Origin: Rhodospirillales bacterium
Lineage (GTDB): Bacteria > Pseudomonadota > Alphaproteobacteria > UBA828
Direction: 5' to 3'
Length of the DNA stretch: 7,197 bases
Assembly: GCA_026712885.1 (NCBI GenBank)
Contig: JAPOPO010000098.1
Coordinates: 1 to 7,197, forward strand
Part shown: positions 1 to 5,554 of the stretch, piece by piece
Position numbering within the stretch: the stretch's first letter is position 1
Layout: every line of letters begins with the position of its first letter
Program-made: the position numbers and the translations under genes
Notes under the pieces: model-generated
What the model was told of the DNA's origin: nothing
The model's input: only the letters and a program-made list of their open reading frames with translations
Database searches by the model: none

Positions 1-1175
1 AATTCTTCGGAGACCGCGAGTTCGAGCGCCGGCGCCCGCAGATGCGGCGGCCCAGCGCACTAGGCTCCGGCGTGATCGTGGACGCGGAGAACGGCTACCT
101 GCTCACCAACAATCACGTCGTCGAAGTCGGGGAAGAGATCACCGTCACGCTGACCGACCGCCGCGTGTTCAAGGCCGAGCTGGTGGGCGCCGACCCTGAG
201 ACGGATGTCGCATTGCTCAAGATCGATGCCGATTCGCTTTCTGCCATGCCGCTTGCGAACTCGGACGGCTTGCAGGTCGGCGACTACGTCGTGGCCATCG
301 GCAACCCCTTCGGGCTGGGTCAGACCGTCACCGCCGGAATCGTGAGCGCCCTCCGCCGCTCTGGCATTCTCCCCCTTGGTCCCGATTCCTACCAGGACTT
401 CATCCAGACTGACGCCGCCATCAATGTCGGCAATTCCGGCGGTGCGCTCATCAACCTCGAGGGCGAGCTCGTCGGCATCAACACCGCGATCTTCTCCGGG
501 CGTGGCGGCAATATCGGCATCGGCTTCGCCATCCCGATCAACATGGCGCGCCAGGTCATGGACCAGCTGCTCACTCACGGCGAGATCCAGCGCGGCCGCA
601 TCGGCGTGCAAATTCAGGACCTCACTCCCGAAATCGCCGAGGCGCTCGGGACCACCTATCGGAAGGGCGCTCTGGTCGCCCAGGTGTTACCGGGCACGCC
701 GGCGGAAGCGGCCGGGATTCAGCGTGGTGACGTGGTCGTCCAGATGAACGGCGATCCCGTGACGGGTTCTGCCGATCTGCGCAACAAGGTCGGCATGCTG
801 CGGGTGGGCGACGCGGGTCGGCTGACCGTCGTGCGAGAGGGCGAAACCATGACCATCGATCTCGCGGTCGGCGAGGCCAGGAAGGTCGCCCTCGGCCTTG
901 GCAGCCAAGTACCGGAGCTGAAGGGCGTCGTGCTCGGCCCGATCGACCCCTCGTCGCCGCTCCACGAAGAGGTGGAGGGGGTGCTGGTCATCGAGGTCGA
1001 GGAGGGCACGCCGGCCTGGGAGGCCGGATTGCGCGCGGACGATGTCGTCGTCCAGGTCAACCGCCGCGAGGTGCGCGAGCCTGACGAAATCGTGGCTGTG
1101 GTGGAGGAGACCGGACTACCCATTCTGCTGAACGTCCGACGCGGCGAGGGGGCGCTCTTCTTGTTGATCCGCTGA
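1..1175 (+). CDS. htrA: Do-family (DegP/DegQ-like) periplasmic serine endoprotease, 5'-truncated by window edge
   Basis: The reading frame is open from base 3, so the gene begins upstream; about 390 C-terminal residues are visible and the signal peptide and start of the protease domain are missing. Counting from the ATG at 42 (internal, not the true start), the chymotrypsin-like triad is complete: His25 in TNNHVV (114-116), Asp55 in ETDVALL (204-206) and Ser132 in GNSGGAL (435-437). Two PDZ domains follow, at roughly residues 190-285 and 290-377, with ligand-binding loops around RKGALVAQV and EGVLVIEV. The C-terminus LFLLIR resembles the end of E. coli DegP/DegQ (YLLMQ/YLLMR). The family degrades or chaperones misfolded envelope proteins as PDZ-controlled oligomers. 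The short segment between FFGD and GSGVI points to a short LA loop, more DegQ-like than DegP-like. The serine loop has Val (INVGNSGG) where Pro or Arg is common; this probably has little effect. Family assignment is secure, the exact paralogue is not. Confidence 0.96.
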   Translation, partial: FFGDREFERRRPQMRRPSALGSGVIVDAENGYLLTNNHVVEVGEEITVTLTDRRVFKAELVGADPETDVALLKIDADSLSAMPLANSDGLQVGDYVVAIGNPFGLGQTVTAGIVSALRRSGILPLGPDSYQDFIQTDAAINVGNSGGALINLEGELVGINTAIFSGRGGNIGIGFAIPINMARQVMDQLLTHGEIQRGRIGVQIQDLTPEIAEALGTTYRKGALVAQVLPGTPAEAAGIQRGDVVVQMNGDPVTGSADLRNKVGMLRVGDAGRLTVVREGETMTIDLAVGEARKVALGLGSQVPELKGVVLGPIDPSSPLHEEVEGVLVIEVEEGTPAWEAGLRADDVVVQVNRREVREPDEIVAVVEETGLPILLNVRRGEGALFLLIR

Positions 1176-1183
1176 CGCCAAGA

Positions 1184-1214
1184 GGCACCCGGCGGCCGCT
1201 TGGCCGCAGGTGCC
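1184..1214. terminator. Convergent intergenic hairpin, putative bidirectional terminator
   Basis: This hairpin fills most of the 45-base gap between the protease stop codon and the stop of the convergent ATPase gene. Bases 1184-1189 (GGCACC) pair with 1209-1214 (GGTGCC), and 1192-1197 (GCGGCC) pair with 1202-1207 (GGCCGC), around a GCTT loop; an internal CG/A mismatch separates the two helices. That gives twelve G-C-rich pairs. No T-tract follows on the plus side. On the minus side only a few Ts follow, so classic intrinsic termination is uncertain. Protection of the 3' ends is an alternative role. Confidence 0.6.
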
Positions 1215-1220
1215 GCGCGC

Positions 1221-1988
1221 TCAGGCGGAGATGCGCATCTGGATGGGGCCTTCGGCGCGCTGGTTGATCAGTTGATCGAGGTAAGCATTGCCGCTTTCGT
1301 CGATCTCGTCGGGTGTGCCCTGCCACATGATCGTCCCCTCGTGCAGCATGGCGAGCCGGTCGAAGCTCTCCCGTGCGACGCTCATGTCACTCGTCACCGT
1401 GAGCGCGGTGACGCCGCTCCGCTCTATGGCGCCTCGAATGAGTGCGACTATTGCGCCGGTCAGGATCGGGTCGAGCCCCGCGGTCGGGTCGTCGAGCACG
1501 AGGAACCGGGGCTCGGCGGCGATCGCACGGCCCAGCGCGACCCGCTTCTGCATACCCCCGGAAAGCTCGGCCGGCGAAAGGTCGGCGACGTCGGGCTTGA
1601 GGCCCACCGCTGCAATAGTCTCCACCGCCTGCCGCTTGGCGATGCGGCGGGCCATCCCCTGGCCGTGGATCAGGGTGAAGGCCACATTCTCCCACACGGT
1701 GAGGCTGTCGAAGAGCGCGTTCTGCTGAAACAGCACACCAACGTCGCGCATCAGGCGCTCCAGCCCGCTCTTGTCGAAAGTCGCGAGATCGGTGTCGCCG
1801 TAGCGAACGCTGCCGCCATCCATTGGCATCAATCCGAGCAGGCACTTCAGCAATACCGACTTGCCGCTCGACGAGGGGCCGACCAGCACGGTCGAGCGCC
1901 CTTCCGGCACGTCGAGATCGACCCCGCGCAGCACCGGCTTGCCGTCGAACGCCTTGACCACGCCGCGCGCCGTGACCGTAATGCTCAT
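1221..1988 (-). CDS. MlaF-like ABC transporter ATP-binding protein, orphan, with altered catalytic residues
   Basis: The product is a 255-residue single-domain ABC ATPase. Visible motifs are Walker A GPSSSGKS (37-44), Q-loop Gln88 in FQQNALFDSLTVWENVAF, signature LSGGMQKR (142-149), Walker B FLVLDDP (162-168) and D-loop GLDP (171-174). The Q-loop sequence and the C-terminal tail (YLDQLINQRAEGPIQM, 236-251) match the MlaF type, whose E. coli member ends similarly (FLDGIADGP) and powers phospholipid transport at the inner membrane with MlaE and MlaD. Asp167 stands where the catalytic Walker B Glu is expected, and Ser200 (VTSDM) where the H-loop His is expected. No permease or MCE-domain gene lies beside it: the protease converges downstream and the phospho-lyase gene diverges upstream. 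The ATG at 1988 is the only sensible start; its ribosome binding site is weak (AGAGA about 8 bases upstream). Weaker alternative: an ATPase of another Mce-type importer. Confidence 0.9.
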   Translation of the reverse strand: MSITVTARGVVKAFDGKPVLRGVDLDVPEGRSTVLVGPSSSGKSVLLKCLLGLMPMDGGSVRYGDTDLATFDKSGLERLMRDVGVLFQQNALFDSLTVWENVAFTLIHGQGMARRIAKRQAVETIAAVGLKPDVADLSPAELSGGMQKRVALGRAIAAEPRFLVLDDPTAGLDPILTGAIVALIRGAIERSGVTALTVTSDMSVARESFDRLAMLHEGTIMWQGTPDEIDESGNAYLDQLINQRAEGPIQMRISA

Positions 1989-2079
1989 GGCACGTCTCTA
2001 GCGCGGCCTGCGCCTAAAGTCGAACCGCACCTTGGGGAGAGGCCGGTGTTCCGCCGGCCGGCAAGCGAGGACTCCGATC
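1989..2079. promoter_or_regulatory. Divergent intergenic region between ATPase and phospho-lyase genes, with GC-rich inverted repeat
   Basis: These 91 bases separate two divergently transcribed genes and must carry both promoters, but I see no convincing -35/-10 pair on either strand. A hairpin can form from GGCCGG (2041-2046) and CCGGCC (2054-2059). The latter overlaps a perfect 10-base palindrome, GCCGGCCGGC (2053-2062), which ends just before the ribosome binding site of the plus-strand gene. It could be a leader hairpin or an operator, or simply a GC-rich coincidence. Confidence 0.4.
2065..2070 (+). promoter_or_regulatory. Ribosome binding site of the phospho-lyase-like gene
   Basis: The GCGAGG stretch ends 9 bases before the ATG at 2080. 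It supports this ATG over the in-frame TTG at 2032, which would add 16 residues unlike the family N-terminus and would lie within the GC-rich leader repeat region. Confidence 0.55.
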
Positions 2080-3336
2080 ATGTCCGACGACACGCTGCTT
2101 GAACGCCGGCACCGGCTGCTCGGTGCCGGCGCGCCGCTCTTCTACGACCGGCCGCTGCACCTGGTGAAAGGGGAGGGGGTCCGGGTCTGGGATAGCGACG
2201 GGCGGGTTTACCTCGACGCCTACAACAACGTGCCACACGTCGGGCATTGCCATCCCCATGTGGTGGACGCGCTGGCGGATCAGGCCGGTCGGCTCAATCT
2301 CTCCACTCGCTATCTGGACGAGCGCATTCTCGACTACGGCGAGGCCCTGACGGCAACCTTTGCGGACGAGCTCTCCCGCGTCTCGCTCGTCTGCTCGGGC
2401 ACCGAGGCCAGCGAGCTCGCACTCAGAATGGCCCGGGCCTGCACCGGCAACGAGGGCGTGATCGTCACCGACTTCTGCTACCACGGGAACTCCGCCGTGG
2501 TCGCCGGACTCTGCACCGCGTTCGAGATGCCCGAGGGAATCGACCCAAGAGTGCGCACGATCAGGGTCCCCGAAGCCGACGATGACCCGGCCGAGGCGGC
2601 GGCGGAGGTCGAGGCCGCCATCGCCTCGATGGCCGAGGCAGGCATGAAGCCCGCCGCGATATTCTTCGACACGATCTTTGCGACCGAGGGCATGCCGGCG
2701 GTGCCCGAGGGTTATGTCGAGCGGGCGGTCGCTCTCGCCCGAGAGGCCGGCGGGCTCTACATCGCGGACGAGGTGCAGCCGGGCCTTGGGCGCACCGGCG
2801 CAGGGATGTGGGGGCACCAGCTCTACGACGCCGTGCCGGACCTCGTGACCCTCGGCAAGCCGCTCGGCAACGGCCATCCGCTGGCGGGCGTCGTCGCCCG
2901 GCCGGAGTGGATCGACGGCTTCGCGGACAAGGCGATGTATTTCAACACCTTCGGCGGCAACCCGGTCTCCTGCGCGGTGGGGCATGCGGTGCTTGAGGTG
3001 ATCGAGCGGGAGCGCCTCATGGAGAACGCGCGCAAGGTCGGAGCGCATCTGCAGGAGGGGCTGCTCGCTCTCGGCAACAAGCACGCCATGATCGGAGCGC
3101 CGCGCGGGCGGGGTTTCTTCACAGGGGTTCCATTCTTCGCCGACGGGGACCGCGAAACGCCGGCGCCTGATCTGACCAAGGCCGCTGTGAACGGGATGCG
3201 CGAGCGGGGCGTGCTGATCAGCCGCACCGGCCGGCGCGACCATGTGCTCAAGATTCGACCGCCCATGCCGTTCTCCGCGGCGGACGCGGACCTGCTTCTC
3301 GCCGCCCTCGACGAAACTCTTGATTCGCTCGCGTGA
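2080..3336 (+). CDS. Class III PLP-dependent enzyme of the AGXT2L (ethanolamine-phosphate / phosphohydroxylysine phospho-lyase) type
   Basis: The product has 418 residues and a complete fold-type I, class III PLP scaffold: SGTEA phosphate-binding turn (106-110), Asp230 in IADEVQ for the pyridine nitrogen and Schiff-base Lys260 in LGKPLGNGHP. Several segments closely match animal AGXT2L1/AGXT2L2: NNVPHVGHCHP (49-59), YFNTFGGNPVSCAVG, and VLKIRPPMPF near the C-terminus. Those enzymes are annotated by fold as aminotransferases, but they eliminate phosphate and ammonia from phosphoethanolamine or 5-phosphohydroxylysine to give an aldehyde. Where ordinary members such as GABA transaminase carry EPVQGEGG, this protein reads DTIFATEG (Asp197 onward), as I recall from related bacterial proteins. 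A kinase gene follows after 10 bases, which fits a phosphorylated substrate. Phospho-lyase activity is inferred from similarity and context; a true transaminase remains possible. Probably cytosolic, as no signal peptide is visible. Confidence 0.93.
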   Translation: MSDDTLLERRHRLLGAGAPLFYDRPLHLVKGEGVRVWDSDGRVYLDAYNNVPHVGHCHPHVVDALADQAGRLNLSTRYLDERILDYGEALTATFADELSRVSLVCSGTEASELALRMARACTGNEGVIVTDFCYHGNSAVVAGLCTAFEMPEGIDPRVRTIRVPEADDDPAEAAAEVEAAIASMAEAGMKPAAIFFDTIFATEGMPAVPEGYVERAVALAREAGGLYIADEVQPGLGRTGAGMWGHQLYDAVPDLVTLGKPLGNGHPLAGVVARPEWIDGFADKAMYFNTFGGNPVSCAVGHAVLEVIERERLMENARKVGAHLQEGLLALGNKHAMIGAPRGRGFFTGVPFFADGDRETPAPDLTKAAVNGMRERGVLISRTGRRDHVLKIRPPMPFSAADADLLLAALDETLDSLA

Positions 3337-3346
3337 CAGGGCGCCC

Positions 3347-4366
3347 ATGATCGACTTCTATCGCTTGCCGCTCGACGAGCGGGCTGAACGTCTGCGCGCG
3401 CTCGCCAGAGATGCACTGCTCCGCTGGGGCGTGCGGGACTGCGAGCCCGAGATCCTGAAGGTCCGCGAGAACGCCGTGTTCCGCGTCCAGGCGGCGGACG
3501 CGAACGCTGCGGTGCTCCGCGTTCACCGCCACGGCTACCATAGCGACGCGGCGCTCCGCTCCGAGCTTGCCTGGCTGGAAGCGCTGAACGCCGAAGGCAT
3601 CGCCGTGCCGGCGGTGATCTTGAGCGCCGCCGGTGAGCCGTTCGAGATCGTGGAGGTTGAGGGCGTGCCGGAGCCACGCCAGGTGGACATGCTGTCCTGG
3701 ATGCCCGGGGTTCCGATCGGCACGATCGAGGAGGGACTGAATCCCGCAATTGCAGACGTGCACGGGGTCTTCGAGGCCGTCGGGCGGCTCGCCGCCCGTC
3801 TCCATAACCAGACGGAAGTGTGGCCGCAGCCACCGGATTTTGTTCGCCATGCCTGGGACCGCGAGGGACTGGTGGGTCCCGAACCGCTCTGGGGCCGGTT
3901 CTGGGAGGCCGCCGTGCTCGGGGCCGAAGAGCGCCGGCTGATCGACCGCGCCAAGGCGCAGGTCCACGTCGACCTGACCGCGTACGGCCGCCCGCCCCGG
4001 CGTTACGGCCTGATTCACGCCGACCTCAACCTCGACAACATGCTCTTCGACGGCGAGCGGGTAATCATCCTCGACTTCGACGATTGCGGTTTCGGCTGGC
4101 ACCATTTCGACCTGTCGACGGTCTGGACCCTGTTCCACGGCAGCGACCTGGCCGAGGCGATGCGTGCCAGCGTCGTCGAAGGCTATCGCCGCGAGCGCGA
4201 CCTGCCGGACGAAGAGCTCGCCCACATGCCGCTCTTCGAGCTCGGCCGCGCGTTCAGCTATCTGGGATGGGTCCATACGCGGTCCGAGACCGCCAGTGCG
4301 CAGGCCCTCGCGCCGGAAGTTGCCCAACTCGCGTGCACGCTGGCGGAGGCGTATCTCAGCGCGTAG
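3347..4366 (+). CDS. APH-family small-molecule kinase (phosphotransferase), partner of the phospho-lyase-like enzyme
   Basis: The product is a 339-residue aminoglycoside-phosphotransferase / choline-kinase fold protein. The catalytic loop reads HADLNLDN (224-231), with catalytic Asp226 and Mg-binding Asn231, followed by the metal-binding DFDD starting at Asp243. The N-lobe has the RENAVFRV strand (40-47) and LRVHR (57-61), where Arg or His stands near the usual ATP-binding Lys, a pattern I recall in many bacterial APH-like proteins. The ATG at 3347 lies 10 bases after the upstream stop with CAGG just before it. An in-frame ATG at 3242 would overlap the previous gene by about 95 bases and encode a non-conserved extension. 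Genuine antibiotic resistance is unlikely. Co-transcription with an AGXT2L-type enzyme suggests it phosphorylates the hydroxyl of an amino alcohol or hydroxy amino acid, as hydroxylysine kinase does. Alternatives are a homoserine/choline kinase-like enzyme or a SrkA-like protein kinase. Confidence 0.92.
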   Translation: MIDFYRLPLDERAERLRALARDALLRWGVRDCEPEILKVRENAVFRVQAADANAAVLRVHRHGYHSDAALRSELAWLEALNAEGIAVPAVILSAAGEPFEIVEVEGVPEPRQVDMLSWMPGVPIGTIEEGLNPAIADVHGVFEAVGRLAARLHNQTEVWPQPPDFVRHAWDREGLVGPEPLWGRFWEAAVLGAEERRLIDRAKAQVHVDLTAYGRPPRRYGLIHADLNLDNMLFDGERVIILDFDDCGFGWHHFDLSTVWTLFHGSDLAEAMRASVVEGYRRERDLPDEELAHMPLFELGRAFSYLGWVHTRSETASAQALAPEVAQLACTLAEAYLSA

Positions 4367-4380
4367 CGGGCCGCGCTACG
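4362..4380. terminator. Hairpin spanning both convergent stop codons
   Basis: CGTAGCG (4362-4368) is the reverse complement of CGCTACG (4374-4380), separated by the five bases GGCCG. The plus-strand kinase ends in TAG at 4364-4366, inside the left arm. The minus-strand FIST gene ends in TAG at 4378-4376, inside the right arm. The two genes are only 9 bases apart, so this 7-pair stem is the sole candidate terminator for both operons. No T-tract follows in either direction. Confidence 0.45.
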
Positions 4381-5491
4381 GGAAAAGGGTCAGGACGCCG
4401 GTGTAGCCGTAAAGCCGGTTGTGCGAAATCTCACCGTTGCAGAAGAAGCCTACCAGGGGCACGTCACCGAGGGTGCGCTCGATCAGCCGGAGCTCCTCGG
4501 AGGCTTCGCCGAACATGTTGGGGCCGCGGGCGAGGCAGGTGAAATAGAGGGCACCGCGCGGCTCGTCGCCGGCCCGGCGCTTCACCGATTCCACCATGCG
4601 GCCGAGGTCGTGCTCTGCGGCGGCGGCGTCGCGGCGGCAGAACTGTAACTGGGTGCCGCGCTCCACAAGCTCGCCAATGCCGATCAAATTCCGGTCAACG
4701 TCGAAGCCCACGAGGTTGCGCACCAGATAATCCCCGGTGTCGCTGCCCGAGACCGGGAGCGCAGCGAACATGAGGCCACCGACCCGGCGCAGGTCGCTGG
4801 CGAGCTCCTCGCCGATCTCCTCCTTGAAGACCTCCAGTGCCGGCCGCCCGTCGAGCTCGATCAATATGTTGGCTCTGCAATCGGTAATTTCGTGGCTCGG
4901 GCCGATCGGCATGCAGCTCTGGCTGAGCGCTGTCGCGACGGCGACGGTTTCCGACAGGAGGACGCCGGAGACCCCGCCTTCTGTGACGCCCCCCGCGATC
5001 TGTGCGGGCAACGCACGCGACGACGAGAGGCCGCCGACCAGGAAGCCGTCGAGCTCGTCGGCGAGGTCGGCGATGATGTCGCCCGTACGCTGGTTGCGTG
5101 GGTCGGCGTGAACGATGCCGAACCGCGCGGGGGAGCGAGCGATCCACGCGCCGTTGTCGCGGCTGAACTCGCCCAGGTCGTCGCGGATGGTCTCGAAGAC
5201 CCGGTAACTCCCCTGGTCGAGGTCGGCGATCATGATCGCAGCGGCAGGTTCGTCGAAGTATTCCCGGCCGGTGGCGCAGATCCCGATGCCGACCGAGCCT
5301 ACCCACTCGTCGAGACCGGTCGCTTGCTTGAGCCGATCCAGCGCGGCCGGCAAGTGATCGCCGATCGCGTCTGTCACGTAGAGCATGCCCAGGCCCTGCT
5401 GCGGCATCGTAGGTCCCAGCTGCTCGATGCAGGCTTCGATCGCGGCTTCGCCGGTCGGCCCGCCGGCGTGGGCGAATTGAAATCGCGTCAT
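4376..5491 (-). CDS. Stand-alone FIST-domain sensory protein (FIST_N + FIST_C)
   Basis: The product has 371 residues and appears to be only the FIST module: FIST_N at about 30-205 and FIST_C at about 210-365. Supporting segments include LVGGLSSSRAL (151-161), GVLLSETVAVATALSQSC (176-193), the LDGRPALEVF junction (213-222), a GIGELVERGTQLQFCRRDA stretch (271-289), FTCLARGPNMFG (317-328) and GFFCNGEI (348-355). It ends in the typical GVLTLF. FIST domains are proposed, from association with chemoreceptors, kinases and cyclases, to sense small ligands, possibly amino acids; this copy has no fused output domain, transmembrane helix or signal peptide, so it is predicted cytosolic. It follows the amidase on the same strand after 63 bases and may be co-transcribed. 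AGGA about 8 bases before the ATG at 5491 supports the start. Biochemical function is unknown. Confidence 0.92.
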   Translation of the reverse strand: MTRFQFAHAGGPTGEAAIEACIEQLGPTMPQQGLGMLYVTDAIGDHLPAALDRLKQATGLDEWVGSVGIGICATGREYFDEPAAAIMIADLDQGSYRVFETIRDDLGEFSRDNGAWIARSPARFGIVHADPRNQRTGDIIADLADELDGFLVGGLSSSRALPAQIAGGVTEGGVSGVLLSETVAVATALSQSCMPIGPSHEITDCRANILIELDGRPALEVFKEEIGEELASDLRRVGGLMFAALPVSGSDTGDYLVRNLVGFDVDRNLIGIGELVERGTQLQFCRRDAAAAEHDLGRMVESVKRRAGDEPRGALYFTCLARGPNMFGEASEELRLIERTLGDVPLVGFFCNGEISHNRLYGYTGVLTLFP

Positions 5492-5514
5492 CCTCTGCGT
5501 CCTGGCGCTATGGC

Positions 5515-5530
5515 GCGCTCAGCGGAGCGC
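5515..5530. repeat. Intercistronic hairpin between amidase and FIST genes
   Basis: GCGCTC (5515-5520) and GAGCGC (5525-5530) form a perfect 6-pair stem around the loop AGCG, in the 63-base spacer between the amidase stop and the FIST start. There is no T-tract, so full termination is not suggested. An attenuating or mRNA-stabilising hairpin between two co-transcribed genes is possible. Confidence 0.4.
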
Positions 5531-5554
5531 TGGTTGGCAGGAGCAATGGTGCGC

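Noticed and set aside
2032..2079. Upstream TTG start for the phospho-lyase-like gene
   Set aside because: The added 16 residues (MGRGRCSAGRQARTPI) do not resemble the family N-terminus. The ATG at 2080 has a better placed ribosome binding site.
1200..2102. 300-codon plus-strand open frame over the ATPase gene
   Set aside because: It is antisense to a complete ABC ATPase, covers the divergent promoter region and runs into the start of the phospho-lyase-like gene.
3242..3346. Earlier ATG start for the kinase gene
   Set aside because: It would overlap the upstream gene by about 95 bases. The residues gained read as out-of-frame sequence of the PLP enzyme's conserved C-terminus.
2014..3348. 444-codon minus-strand open frame opposite the phospho-lyase-like gene
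   Set aside because: It lies wholly antisense to a protein with unambiguous class III PLP motifs. Its translation is low-complexity and rich in Arg/His/Gly without a recognisable domain, as expected of a shadow frame in GC-rich DNA.
3248..4327. 359-codon minus-strand open frame opposite the kinase gene
   Set aside because: It is the shadow of a gene with intact kinase motifs and has no recognisable domain of its own.
3347..4366. Kinase gene as an antibiotic resistance determinant
   Set aside because: The APH fold is shared with many metabolic kinases, and the operon partner points to amine metabolism. There is no mobile element or other resistance context.
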